DNA of 64,000 bases from Streptomyces phaeoluteigriseus (GCF_001896135.2 NZ_MPOH02000020.1:62001-126000), one strand, 5' to 3'; shown: positions 26,559 through 36,169, counted from the first letter of the stretch. A program made the numbers and translations. Notes: generated from the sequence alone by a model not told the origin.

Positions 26559-27668
26559 GTGAGTTCCCCAGATCCGCAGGTTCGCGCAGCGCGAAACCCC
26601 TCGAACCCGGGCGGGCCGCGCGGCCCCGTCGTCGCCGTCACCGGCGCCGCGACCGGGGTGGGCGCGCTGCTGACCGAGCGGCTCGCCGCGTCCGACGAGA
26701 TCAAGCAGGTCATCGCCATCGACGAGCGGCGGGGCGAGTGTGATGCGGCTCAGTGGCACATCCTCGACGTCCGCGATCCGGCGATCGCCGAGAAGTTGCG
26801 CGGCGCGGACGTCGTCGTCCATCTGGCGCTCGATCTCGACCTGGGGAGCGAAGCCGCCGCCCGAACGGCCTACAACGTGCGCGGGACCCAGACGGTGCTG
26901 ACCGCCGCCGCGGCCGCCGGGGTGCACCGCGTCGTCCTGTGCACCTCCGCGATGGTCTACGGGGCGCTGCCGGACAACGAGCTGCCCCTGTCGGAGGACG
27001 CGGAGCTGAAGGCCACGGCGGAGGCGACCGGCGTCGGGGACCTGCTCGAGATCGAGCGGCTCGCGCGGCGAGCCCCGCGCGCGCATCCGGGGCTCAACGT
27101 CACCGTGGTGCGGCCGGCGGTGCTGGTGGGCGGCACGGACACCGCGCTGACCCGCTACTTCGAGTCACCCCGGCTGCTGGTCGTCGCCGGGTCGCGGCCG
27201 GTCTGGCAGTTCTGCCACGTCGAGGACCTGTGCGGGGCGCTGGAGTACGCCGTCCTGGAGAAGGTCGACGGGGAACTCGCCGTCGGCTGCGACGGGTGGC
27301 TGGAGCAGGAGGAGGTCGAGGAGCTGAGCGGGATCCGGCGGATGGAGCTGCCGTCGGCGGTCGCGCTCGGCGCGGCGGCCCGGCTGCACCGGATCGGGCT
27401 CACGCCGTCCCCGGCGGGGGACCTGGCCTACACGATGTACCCGTGGGTGGTCAGCGGGAGCCGGCTGCACGACGCCGGGTGGCGGCCCCGGTGGTCCAAT
27501 GAGGAAGTGCTCGCGCAGCTGCTGGAGGAGGTCGCCGGACGGCACACCGTTGCCGGGCGGCGGCTGGGGCGGAAGGACGCGACGGCTGCGGGGGCCGCGG
27601 GGGCGACGGTGGCTCTGCTGGGCGCCGCCGCAGTGGTGCGGCGGGCCCGTAAGGCTCGGCGGCGGTAG
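26559..27668 (+). CDS. SDR/NAD-dependent epimerase family protein lacking the YxxxK pair
   Basis: I use the GTG at 26559, preceded by GGAG; an in-frame ATG at 26532 is an alternative. The nucleotide-binding motif TGAATGVGALLTERL and DVRD, VVHLA and TSAMVYG stretches place it in the extended SDR (NAD-dependent epimerase/dehydratase) family. Where the catalytic Tyr-x-x-x-Lys is expected the sequence reads VGDLLEIERL, so the usual catalytic pair is missing. The protein ends in a hydrophobic Ala-rich helix followed by RRARKARRR, a possible tail anchor. Substrate unknown. Confidence 0.85.
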   Translation: MSSPDPQVRAARNPSNPGGPRGPVVAVTGAATGVGALLTERLAASDEIKQVIAIDERRGECDAAQWHILDVRDPAIAEKLRGADVVVHLALDLDLGSEAAARTAYNVRGTQTVLTAAAAAGVHRVVLCTSAMVYGALPDNELPLSEDAELKATAEATGVGDLLEIERLARRAPRAHPGLNVTVVRPAVLVGGTDTALTRYFESPRLLVVAGSRPVWQFCHVEDLCGALEYAVLEKVDGELAVGCDGWLEQEEVEELSGIRRMELPSAVALGAAARLHRIGLTPSPAGDLAYTMYPWVVSGSRLHDAGWRPRWSNEEVLAQLLEEVAGRHTVAGRRLGRKDATAAGAAGATVALLGAAAVVRRARKARRR

Positions 27669-27699
27669 CGGGGGCGTGGCGGGGTGGCCTCCTGGGGCC

Positions 27700-27780
27700 G
27701 TCCCCGCCGCGCCTTCCCATCCCGTCCCCGGGGATGCGCCTCCTGACCCCTTTCGGCCCAGAACAGGCCTCGTCCTCGAA
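27700..27780. repeat. Dispersed intergenic repeat, degenerate copy A
   Basis: C-rich block with gccttcccatcccgtcc, ggggatgcgcctcc, then ggcctcgtcc. The same order of blocks occurs at 36004-36130 and 39961-40078. This copy lacks the gccggacg end. Confidence 0.5.
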
Positions 27781-27819
27781 CCTCCCCGGAGGGGACCCCC
27801 ACAACGGGCGAGTGCTCCC

Positions 27820-27899
27820 TGTAGGAGGGGAGCTCAAAGGCCGCACGCGTGCGTGCCGGGCTGTAGGAGGCTCCAAGGCGGCACGCGTGCGTGCCGGGC
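27820..27899. repeat. Two tandem ~40-bp units
   Basis: Units at about 27820-27860 and 27861-27899 both contain CTGTAGGAGG followed by aaggc(c/g)gcacgcgtgcgtgccggg; the last 25 bases differ at one position. They lie in the gap between the SDR gene and moaE, which has no gene in 277 bases. Confidence 0.75.
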
Positions 27900-27945
27900 G
27901 ATCCCGCTATTCCCGCTCGTCGTCGTGGTGCGGCACGATGGAGGC

Positions 27946-28407
27946 ATGGCACCCAGTAGCGATCACCCCGGTGAGCAGGCCGCGCAGGATCCCGTCAAGC
28001 TGATCGCGATCCGGGACGGCGCGTTGTCCCTGGACGAGGTCTTCCGTGCCGTGGGGGACGACGCGGCCGGCGGGACGGCGCTGTTCGTGGGGACCGTGCG
28101 CAACCACGACGGCGGCGCCGACGTGGACACCCTCGGCTACTCCAGTCATCCCAGCGCCGAGGCGGAGATGCGGCGGATCGCGGAGAAGGTCGTCGCCGAA
28201 TACCCGGTGCGGGCGCTCGCGGCCGTGCACCGCGTGGGAGACCTGAGCGTCGGCGACCTGGCCGTCGTCGTCGCCGTGTCCTGCCCGCACCGCGGCGAGG
28301 CGTTCGAGGCCTGCCGCAAGCTGATCGACGACCTCAAGCACGAGGTGCCCATCTGGAAGCACCAGAAGTTCTCCGACGGCACCGAGGAATGGGTCGGGGC
28401 CTGCTGA
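27946..28407 (+). CDS. moaE: Molybdopterin synthase catalytic subunit MoaE
   Basis: The 153-residue protein has the MoaE hallmarks: GTALFVGTVRNHDGG, YSSHPSAEAEMRRI, VAAVHRVGDLSVGD-like segment, and the terminal VPIWKHQKFSDGTEEWVG containing the catalytic lysines. MoaE converts precursor Z to molybdopterin with the thiocarboxylated MoaD subunit; no moaD is seen nearby. The ATG at 27946 follows GATGGAGG. Confidence 0.94.
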   Translation: MAPSSDHPGEQAAQDPVKLIAIRDGALSLDEVFRAVGDDAAGGTALFVGTVRNHDGGADVDTLGYSSHPSAEAEMRRIAEKVVAEYPVRALAAVHRVGDLSVGDLAVVVAVSCPHRGEAFEACRKLIDDLKHEVPIWKHQKFSDGTEEWVGAC

Positions 28408-28516
28408 ACCCCGCCCGTCCGGTTGCGTAACCGCACCCCGGGCATGAGCGTTGTCAGTGCGGATGGTTAATCTGCTGATCAGTCAGTTGTGGTCGCACTG
28501 GGGTTGGGAGGTCGGC

Positions 28517-28681
28517 ATGGGGGCGCTCGCCTGGTTGCTGATTCCGCTGTTGGCCGCGATCGGTGCGGGCCTCTGGGGCAGTTGGGCCACCCGCACCCGC
28601 AAGGCCCGCGGCGACGGCCCCGAGCTGGACGGCTACGCCCGCTTCTGCGCGGCCATGGAGAGGTCCCACTCGGGCACCTGA
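28517..28681 (+). CDS. Small membrane protein, 54 residues
   Basis: The ATG at 28517 has GGGAGGT seven bases upstream. The product begins MGALAWLLIPLLAAIGAGLWGSW, a single transmembrane helix, followed by a basic stretch (TRTRKARGDG) and ends FCAAMERSHSGT. Small proteins of this type sit in front of the YlbL-like protease gene in other Streptomyces. Function unknown. It lies 109 bases beyond moaE and 75 bases before the protease gene. Confidence 0.7.
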   Translation: MGALAWLLIPLLAAIGAGLWGSWATRTRKARGDGPELDGYARFCAAMERSHSGT

Positions 28682-28756
28682 GGACGGTGACCCGGGCGGT
28701 AACCCGGGCGGTGGCCCTGACGGTGCGCTGACAGAACCGTCCCGTACTGTCGACTC

Positions 28757-29851
28757 ATGCCACGCCGCACCGCGACGATGCTCGCCTCCACCCTGATGCT
28801 GATCGCGCTCCTGTGCGCGGGAGTGCTCATCCCCGTGCCGTACGCGGAGATGTCCCCGGGTCCGACGGTGAACACCCTCGGGGAACACGGCGGCGAGCCG
28901 GTGCTCCAGATCGCCGGGCGCAAGACCTACCCGACCGACGGCAACCTCAACATGACGACCGTCCGGGTCACCAGCGCCGACTACCGGATGAACCTCGTCG
29001 AGGCCGTCTACGGCTGGCTCGCGCACGACAACAAGGTCGTGCCGCACGACACGCTCTATCCGGACGGCAAGACGGAGGAGCAGTCCACTCAGGAGAACGC
29101 CGAGGAGTTCAGCCAGTCCCAGGAGAGCGCCAAGGTCGCCGCCCTGAAGGAGCTGGACGTCCCGGTGCAGTCCTGGGTGATCGTCTCCACCGTCGTGAAG
29201 GGCTCACCCGCCGAGGGCCGGCTGCACGCCGGAGACGTGATCAAGGACGTCGACGGTACGACGGTGAAGGCCCCCTCCGACGTCGCGAAGCTGGTGACGA
29301 AGCACAAGCCCGGCGAGGACGTCGTCTTCACCATCGTGCCGGCGAAGGACCAGGCCGCCGCCGAGAAGGAGAACAGGACGGCGACCAGGACGAAGAAGAT
29401 CACGGTCACCACCGCGGCCTCCGACGACACCGGGGAGAAGCGCGCCATCGTGGGCATCTCCGCAGGTACCGACCACACGTTCCCCTTCACCATCGACATC
29501 AAGCTCGCCGATGTCGGCGGCCCGAGCGCCGGCCTGATGTTCGCGCTCGGCATCTACGACAAGCTCACCCCCGGCAGCCTGACCGGCGGCAAGTTCGTCG
29601 CCGGCACCGGCACCATCGACGACGACGGCAAGGTCGGCCCGATCGGCGGCATCGAGATGAAGACCGTCGGCGCACGCGACAAGGGCGCCCAGTACTTCCT
29701 GACGCCCGCCGACAACTGCGCCTCCGCCGCCGAGGACACCCCCAGCGGGCTCACGCTCGTCAAGGTGAACACCATCGACGACGCCCTGGGCGCCCTGAAG
29801 GACATCCGCAGCGGCGACACCGCCGACCTGCCGAAGTGCACGGCCGGCTAG
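28757..29851 (+). CDS. YlbL-like secreted protease with PDZ and Lon (S16) domains
   Basis: The 364-residue protein has an N-terminal signal anchor (ATMLASTLMLIALLCAGVLIP), a PDZ domain (IVSTVVKGSPAEGRLHAGD, VIKDVDGTTVKAPSD) and a C-terminal S16-type protease domain. The catalytic serine is in GGPSAGLMFAL and the lysine in GGIEMKTVGARDKGA, giving the Ser-Lys dyad of Lon-like proteases. It acts outside the membrane. Substrate unknown; B. subtilis YlbL has been linked to cell division control. The gene ends 27 bases before a MITE-like element. Confidence 0.92.
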   Translation: MPRRTATMLASTLMLIALLCAGVLIPVPYAEMSPGPTVNTLGEHGGEPVLQIAGRKTYPTDGNLNMTTVRVTSADYRMNLVEAVYGWLAHDNKVVPHDTLYPDGKTEEQSTQENAEEFSQSQESAKVAALKELDVPVQSWVIVSTVVKGSPAEGRLHAGDVIKDVDGTTVKAPSDVAKLVTKHKPGEDVVFTIVPAKDQAAAEKENRTATRTKKITVTTAASDDTGEKRAIVGISAGTDHTFPFTIDIKLADVGGPSAGLMFALGIYDKLTPGSLTGGKFVAGTGTIDDDGKVGPIGGIEMKTVGARDKGAQYFLTPADNCASAAEDTPSGLTLVKVNTIDDALGALKDIRSGDTADLPKCTAG

Positions 29852-29878
29852 GCCGTGGGGCGACGCGTCGGGGCTGGA

Positions 29879-30059
29879 GGCCTGTCGTTCGGATCACGTC
29901 GCAGACGCGGGGTCCGGCATGCGCATCCGCCGCGTTGTCGTCGGTTGCCGACGCTCCGCGTCGACGCCCTCCTCCGCCTTGCGGCCGCACGCACCAGACC
30001 CCGCTCACCGGCACTGAACAGCGCCGTCGATTCCCTGCGACCTGATCCGAACGACAGTC
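29879..30059. mobile_element. MITE-like element, copy 2 (181 bp)
   Basis: Ends GGCCTGTCGTTCGGATCA (29879-29896) and TGATCCGAACGACAGTC (30043-30059) are inverted repeats. The right flank is CTAG (30060-30063), whose TAG is the stop codon of the minus-strand PPA1309-type gene. The left flank reads CTGGA rather than CTAG, so the target duplication is decayed on that side. Same length as the copy at 9616-9796. Confidence 0.8.
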
Positions 30060-30602
30060 CTAGTCCTCGAACGTCGCCGACAGGGCCTCCGCGAGGCCCG
30101 GCACCAGCTCCGAACCGGTGAGGACCTCCGTCGGGGAATCCTTCTGGCGCAGCCGCAGGGCCGAGTCGCGGGCGCCGTCCCGCAGGACCGCCACCGTCAT
30201 CCGGACCTCCTGGCGGTCGGGGTGCTCGGCCACCCACTGCGTCAGCTTCGCCTCGCTCAGCCCCTGCGGGACCTGGGCCTCGGCGGACGGGGGCAGCATC
30301 AGACGCTCCACGGTCAGCGCACAGCCGACCACCGCGTCGGGCCAGGCGATCGTGGCGAGGAACTCATCGAGCGGCTTGTCCGTTGGCACTTCATCCTGCT
30401 CGATCGGGGTGAGACCGGTGGTCTCGGGCGCATCCGCCAGGCCGAGCTGGGCGGCAAGGCCGGGTTCCTGAGTCCGCAGACGTGCGGTGTCTACGAGGGC
30501 GAAAAGGCGGGCGGGCTGGTCCCAGCCGAGGCCGGAGGCGTACTCGTCGATCTCGAGTACGGCCCGGGTGAGCGGGCTCGCCGCCATGGGAGTGTTGGAC
30601 AT
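30060..30602 (-). CDS. PPA1309 family protein
   Basis: The 180-residue protein starts MSNTPMAASPLTRAVLEIDE and contains GWDQPARLFALVDTARL, IAWPDAVVGCALTVERLMLP and RMTVAVLRDGARDSALRLR, the conserved blocks of the actinobacterial PPA1309 family. No transmembrane or known catalytic motif is visible, and the function is unknown. It is divergent from the UPF0182 gene, an arrangement I recall as common in actinobacteria. Its TAG stop falls in the CTAG next to the MITE-like element, and that element forms its immediate 3' flank. Confidence 0.85.
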   Translation of the reverse strand: MSNTPMAASPLTRAVLEIDEYASGLGWDQPARLFALVDTARLRTQEPGLAAQLGLADAPETTGLTPIEQDEVPTDKPLDEFLATIAWPDAVVGCALTVERLMLPPSAEAQVPQGLSEAKLTQWVAEHPDRQEVRMTVAVLRDGARDSALRLRQKDSPTEVLTGSELVPGLAEALSATFED

Positions 30603-30766
30603 GGTCACAATCCTGCCTCGTTCAGGGCCGGAATCGGGAACCGAGTAAACGGTGAGTAAGTTGCATAGGTGTGGGCCCGCGAACACGGGGGGCCACGGAG
30701 GGTCCACGAAGACGCGGACCTGACGGATCAACAGCGAACTTCGGGGTGCGAACCTTGGCTTTCCAG

Positions 30767-33700
30767 ATGCCGGACCGCGGCGGAGGCCCGACCGGGCCAC
30801 GGATCAGAGTGGGCCGCCCGTCCCGGCGTGTCCGCACTCTGCTCATGACACTGGGCGTCCTTGCCGTCCTGGGCATGGCTTTCACCATGTTCGCAGGATT
30901 CTGGACGGACTGGCTCTGGTACCGGTCGGTGAACTACTCCTCCGTGTTCACGACCACCTTGTCGACCAAGATCGGACTCTTCTTCGTCTTCGGTCTGCTG
31001 ATGGCCCTCGCGGTCGGGTTCAACCTGTGGCTGGCCCACCGGCTGAGGCCGCCGCTGAGCGCCATGTCGATGGAGCAGCAGAGTCTCGACCGGTACCGCA
31101 TGGGCATCGCGCCGTACAAGAGGTGGCTGCTGCTCGGGATCACCGCTCTCGTCGGGCTGATCGCGGGTGCCTCGGCGTCGGGGCAGTGGCGGACCTGGCT
31201 GATGTGGGTCAACGGCGTGTCCTTCGGACAGAAGGACCCGCAGTTCCACCTCGACGTGTCCTTCTACGCCTTCGACCTGCCCTGGTACCGGTTCCTGCTC
31301 GGCTTCGGCTTCGCCGCCACCATCCTCTCCCTGATCGCTGCCGCGCTCACCCACTACCTGTACGGCGGGCTGCGCGTCACCAGCCCCGGCGCGCGCGCCA
31401 CGGCCGCGGCCACCGGACACCTGTCGGTGCTGCTCGGCATCTTCGTCGCGCTGAAGGCGGTCGCCTACTGGCTCGACCGGTACGGCCTGGCCGTGAAGTC
31501 CAGCGACTTCAAGGCCACCGACAACTGGACCGGCCTGCGCTACGTCGACGCCAACGCCTACCTGCCGGCCAAGACGATCCTGTTCTGCATCGCGGTCATC
31601 TGCGCCCTGCTGTTCTTCGCCACCCTGTGGCGGCGCACCTGGCAGCTGCCCGTCATCGGCTTCGGCCTGATGGTGCTCTCCGCCATCCTCATCGGCGGCC
31701 TGTACCCGGCGATCGTCCAGAAGTTCCAGGTCCAGCCGAACGAGCAGGCCAAGGAAGCGCCGTACGTCGAGAAGAACCTCCAGGCGACGCGTGAGGCCTA
31801 CGGCATCGAGGGCGCCCAGGTCACCGACTACTCGGGGACGAGCAAGACCGAGGACAAGACGACGCTGCGCGACGACGTGGCGGCCGCGGCGAGCATCCGC
31901 GTCCTGGACCCGAACATCGTCTCGCCGACCTTCCAGCAGCTCCAGCAGATCCGGAAGTACTACGCCTTCCCGACCAACCTGGACGTGGACCGCTACAACG
32001 TGAACGGCCAGGACCAGGACACGGTCATCGGTCTGCGCGAGCTGAACCTCGCGGGCGTGGACAAGCAGAACTGGATCAACAACCACTTCCGCTACACCCA
32101 CGGCTACGGCGTGGTCGCCGCCAAGGGCACCACCGCCGACACCGACGGCCGCCCCGCCTTCACCGAGTCCAACCTGCCGTCGGAGGGCGTGCTCGGCAAG
32201 TACGAGCAGCGCATCTACTACGGCGAGAAGACCACCACGTACTCGATCGTCGGTGGTCCCCAGAAGGAGATCGACTACTCCGACGACCAGGGCGAGAAGA
32301 CCACCAGCTACACCGGCAAGAGCGGGGTCAACCTCTCCAACGCGGTCAACCGGGCCGCGTACGCGGTGGCGTTCGGCGAACCGCAGATCATGTACTCCGG
32401 CGCGATCGGCGAGGGTTCGAGGATCCTCTACAACCGCACGCCCAAGGATCGCGTCGAGGCGGTCGCCCCGTGGCTGACCATCGACGGCGACGCCTACCCG
32501 GCGGTCGTGGGCGACAAGGTCCAGTGGATCGTCGACGCGTACACGACCACCAACGGCTATCCGTACGCCTCGCGCACGACCCTCGGTGACACGACGGCCG
32601 ATTCGCTGACCGCCACCAACAACAACCGCGCGGTGGTGGCCCAGCAGAACCAGGTCAACTACATCCGCAACTCGGTGAAGGCGACCGTCGACGCGTACAC
32701 CGGCGAGGTCAAGCTCTACCAGTGGGACACCAAGGACCCGGTCCTCAAGACCTGGATGAAGGCCTTCCCGGGCACGGTGGAGAAGAAGTCGGAGATCTCC
32801 GGCGACCTGATGGCCCATCTCCGGTACCCGCAGGACCTGTTCAAGGTCCAGCGTGAGCTGCTCACCCGCTACCACGTGAAGGACGCGACCACGTTCCTCA
32901 GCGGCAGCGAGGTGTGGCAGGTGCCGAACGACCCGACCAACCAGTCGAACGACGCGGTGCCGCCGTACTACCTGAGCATGAAGATGCCCGACCAGAAGGC
33001 GCAGGCGTTCTCGCTGACGACGACGTTCACGCCCAATGGCCGTGACAACCTCAGCGCGTTCATGTCGGTCGACTCCGAGGCCGGCACATCCGGCTACGGC
33101 AAGATCAGAGTTCTGAAACTGCCGACCAGCACGACGTCGACGGACCCAAACAGGTGCAGAGCCAGTTCAACTCCGAACAGGACATCGCCGAGTCCATCAG
33201 GTTGCTGAAGGGCGGCGACTCGGAGGTCGAGTACGGCAACCTGCTGACCGTGCCGCTCGACGGAGGCCTGCTCTACGTGGAGCCCGTCTACGTCCGCGGT
33301 GGCGGACTCAAGTACCCGCTGCTGCGCAAGGTGTTGGTGTCCTACGGCGGTGTCACCGCCTTCGAGGACTCCCTCGACGAGGCCCTCAACAAGGTCTTCG
33401 GCGCGGAGGGCGCGACACCGAAGCCACCCGCGGACGAAGGTGACACCACCACCCCGCCACCGACGACCGGCAACGCGACGGTCCAGGAGGCGCTGGAGGA
33501 CGCCCAGGAGGCCTTCACCGCGGGCCAGGAGGCCCTCAAGAAGCCCGACTGGGAGGCGTACGCCAAGGCGCAGGCGGAGCTCGAGGCCGCGTTGAAGCGG
33601 GCCGAGGACGCGCAGGCCGCGGCGGACCGGAGCGGCGGGAGCAGCCCGAAGCCGAGCAGTTCGCCGAGCGCGAGCGCCCAGCCCGGGACCACCGCCAGTC

Positions 33701-33813
33701 CCCGACCGAGTCCGAGCGCAGTCACGCGGCTGATCAAGAACCACCTCGCGTCGTGGTACGGTTGTGGAACACGACGCGGGGTGGAGCAGCTCGGTAGCTC
33801 GCTGGGCTCATAA
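30767..33813 (+). CDS. UPF0182 family membrane protein, frameshifted
   Basis: From ATG 30767 (MPDRGGGPTGPRIRVGRPSR) the protein has about seven transmembrane helices in the first 330 residues, including FAGFWTDWLWYRSVNYSSVF, then a large extracytoplasmic domain (NYIRNSVKATVDAYTGEVKLYQW). The frame breaks at about 33135: after LKLPTST the expected TVDGPKQVQSQFNSEQDIAE continues in another frame. One missing C (ACGACCGTCGAC read as ACGACGTCGAC) accounts for it. The continuing frame runs 39 bases into the initiator tRNA gene at 33775, which suggests a second small error near the 3' end, after the Ser/Pro-rich tail. Function of UPF0182 is unknown. Confidence 0.88.
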
Positions 33814-33848
33814 CCCAGAGGTCGCAGGTTCAAATCCTGTCCCCGCTA
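33775..33848 (+). tRNA. Initiator tRNA-fMet (CAT), copy 1
   Basis: Cloverleaf of 74 bases without encoded CCA. Acceptor arms CGCGGGG and CCCCGCT leave the unpaired 1-72 position that marks initiators. The anticodon loop is CTCATAA on a CTGGG/CCCAG stem with three consecutive G-C pairs, the other initiator hallmark. T-arm GCAGG TTCAAAT CCTGT. Identical to 36212-36285. Confidence 0.97.
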
Positions 33849-33856
33849 CTCCAGGC

Positions 33857-33890
33857 GAAGGCCCGGATCCTGAAAAGGATCCGGGCCTTC
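33857..33890 (+). terminator. Terminator after tRNA-fMet copy 1
   Basis: Perfect 14-bp stem GAAGGCCCGGATCC / GGATCCGGGCCTTC, loop TGAAAA, nine bases beyond the tRNA. Confidence 0.9.
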
Positions 33891-34053
33891 GTGGTGTGCG
33901 AACGCATGTACCCGGAGCGGGATCGCCGTGCCGCCGTGGGGAGTTGGGGAGCCTGTGTTTGACTTGTCTCTCTGTGGGCATGTCGACAAAACGCTGAAGT
34001 GACCTTACGGGCTGCGGTATACCAGGTGTACCCGGGTTGCAGGTGGTGCGACG

Positions 34054-35937
34054 ATGGACGTTATGGGGGACAAGGCAACTCTGTTCGAGACAGGGCGATT
34101 TGTGCAGCCTTCCGGTACGGAAGCGACCCCGGACGAGACCCCGGACGGGGCCGCGGAGGAGACTCCGGACGTGGGCCGGGACGAGAGCCGGGACGAGACG
34201 GGAGAGGCCGTCGAGGAAGTTCGCCGACGGCTCGCCGCCGAGTCCGGCGACGTCGAGGCGATGAGCGTCCTCGGGGCCCTGCTGCTGCGCCGTGGCGATC
34301 TCGACGGAGCCGAACCCCATCTGCGCGCCGCCACCACGGCGGGCGACCGTGCCGCCGCCAACAACCTGGGCGTCCTCCTCCATCAGCGCGGCTACCCGGA
34401 CGAGGCCGCCGGCTGGTGGCGGGTCGCCGCCGTCGCCGGCTCCGCGCCCGCGGCCCACGCGCTGGGCCGCCACCACCGTGAGCGCGGCGACGAACCCGCC
34501 GCCGAGTACTGGCTGCGCCAGGCCGCCGAACAGGGGCACGTCCTGGGCGCCTACGCCCTCGCCGACCTGCTGGAGCACCGGGGGGACCGCCCGGGCGCGG
34601 AGCGGTGGATGCGGGCCGCCGCCGAACGCGGGCACCGGGAGGCGGCGTACCGGCTGGCGCGGGCACTCGACCGCAGGGAGCCGCTCTTCGGCGACGGGCG
34701 CAGGAACGCCACGGACAACGGTGTCGCCGTGCCCGCGGAGGCCGAGCAGTGGTACCGGCAGGCAGCCGCGCGCGGACACCGGCGGGCCGCACTGCACCTC
34801 GGGGCCATCCTGGAGCGGCGCGGCGAGCTGAAGGAGGCCGGGCGCTGGTACCTGACGTCCGCCAAGGACGGCGAGCCCCGGGCCGCCTGCGCGCTCGGGT
34901 TCCTGCTGCGCGACGCCGGTGACACCGAGAACGCCGCCGTGTGGTGGCTGCGCGCCGCCCAGGACGGCGACGGCAACGCGGCCAACGCGCTGGGCGCGCT
35001 GTACGCCGAGCGCAACCAGACCCAGACCGCCGAGCGCTGGTACCGGGCGGCCATGGACGCCGGGGACGACAACGGCGCCTACAACCTCGCCCTGCTCTGC
35101 GCCGAGCAGGGCCGCACCGCACAGGCCGAGCAGTGGTACCGGCGCGCCGCGTACGCCGGGCACCGCGAGGCCGCCAACGCGCTGGCCGTCCTGCTGCTCC
35201 AGGTCGGCGACGCGGCCGGCGCCGAGCCCTGGTTCTCCAAGGCCGCGGAGGCGGGCAGTGTCGACGCCGCATTCAACCTCGGGATCCTGTTCGCGGGCCG
35301 GGGCGAGGACGCGGTCGCGCTGCGCTGGTACGAGCGCGCGGCGGCGGCCGGGCACACCGAGGCGGCGCTCCAGGTCGGCATCGCCCGGCTCCGGGAGGGC
35401 GACGAGCAGGCCGCCGAACGGCATCTGCGCTGCGCGGCGGGCGGGGGCAGCGCGGAGGCCGCGTACCGGCTGGCGGCCGTGCTCGACGCCCGTCGGCCGC
35501 CCCAGCCGGCGCACGAACTGGGCGAGACGGTGCACGAGAAGACCGAGTGTGAGGAGTGGTACGAGCGGGCGGCGACCCAGGGGCACCGGCGGGCGCAGGT
35601 GCGGGTCGGGATGCTGGCCGCCGCGCGCGGCGATGTGGTGCAGGCGGCGCGGTGGTACCGCGAGGCCGCGGAGGCCGGATCGCGCAACGGCGCCTTCAAC
35701 CTCGGGCTGCTGCTCGCCCGGGAGGGCAGCGAGCCCGAGGCGGCCGTGTGGTGGACGCGGGCGGCCGACGCCGGGCACGGGCGGGCGGCGTTGCGGCTGG
35801 CCCTCGTCTACGCGCGTCGCGGGGAGCTGGCGGAAGGGCAGCGGTGGGCGGACCGGGCGGTGTCGCTCGGGCCGGGGGAGGTGGCGGAGCGGGCTGCGCG
35901 GTTGCGGGACGCTCTGCGGGAGGAACTGTCGGCGTGA
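34054..35937 (+). CDS. Sel1-like/tetratricopeptide repeat protein
   Basis: The 627-residue protein begins MDVMGDKATLFETGRFVQ (an in-frame ATG nine bases later is possible), has an acidic Thr/Glu-rich N-terminal segment, and then about fourteen Sel1-type repeats of ~36 residues with the pattern A-x-x-W-Y-R-x-A-A-x-x-G-H-x-x-A. These helical arrays mediate protein contacts; no enzyme domain, signal peptide or membrane helix is present. The gene stands alone between two identical initiator tRNA genes. Its position, not its sequence, is the striking part. Role unknown. Confidence 0.9.
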   Translation: MDVMGDKATLFETGRFVQPSGTEATPDETPDGAAEETPDVGRDESRDETGEAVEEVRRRLAAESGDVEAMSVLGALLLRRGDLDGAEPHLRAATTAGDRAAANNLGVLLHQRGYPDEAAGWWRVAAVAGSAPAAHALGRHHRERGDEPAAEYWLRQAAEQGHVLGAYALADLLEHRGDRPGAERWMRAAAERGHREAAYRLARALDRREPLFGDGRRNATDNGVAVPAEAEQWYRQAAARGHRRAALHLGAILERRGELKEAGRWYLTSAKDGEPRAACALGFLLRDAGDTENAAVWWLRAAQDGDGNAANALGALYAERNQTQTAERWYRAAMDAGDDNGAYNLALLCAEQGRTAQAEQWYRRAAYAGHREAANALAVLLLQVGDAAGAEPWFSKAAEAGSVDAAFNLGILFAGRGEDAVALRWYERAAAAGHTEAALQVGIARLREGDEQAAERHLRCAAGGGSAEAAYRLAAVLDARRPPQPAHELGETVHEKTECEEWYERAATQGHRRAQVRVGMLAAARGDVVQAARWYREAAEAGSRNGAFNLGLLLAREGSEPEAAVWWTRAADAGHGRAALRLALVYARRGELAEGQRWADRAVSLGPGEVAERAARLRDALREELSA

Positions 35938-36003
35938 GCCCGGCCGACGGCTGCGCGGGTCGCCGGGGCGCCGGCCTTCACCTGGCTTGAGGGTTGGGGT
36001 CTG

Positions 36004-36130
36004 TGCCGGCAGGGGTTTCGCCCCCCGCCGCCCCTTCCCCGCGGCCCCGTCCCATCCCTGAGGGCTGCCGCGCTCAGGCCCCCGCCGTCGGCCCGAACGG
36101 CCTCGTCCGCAAACGCCGGACGGGCTGGGT
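36004..36130. repeat. Dispersed intergenic repeat, copy B
   Basis: Runs from gtgccggcaggggtttcg through ccgccccttcc, ctgagggctgccgc and cgtcggcccgaacgg to cctcgtccgcaaacgccgga. The closest match in the window is 39961-40078. It lies between the Sel1 gene and the second tRNA. Confidence 0.65.
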
Positions 36131-36169
36131 GGGCTTCTGACCTGCGGTAACTGGGGAGTGGATATGGAT

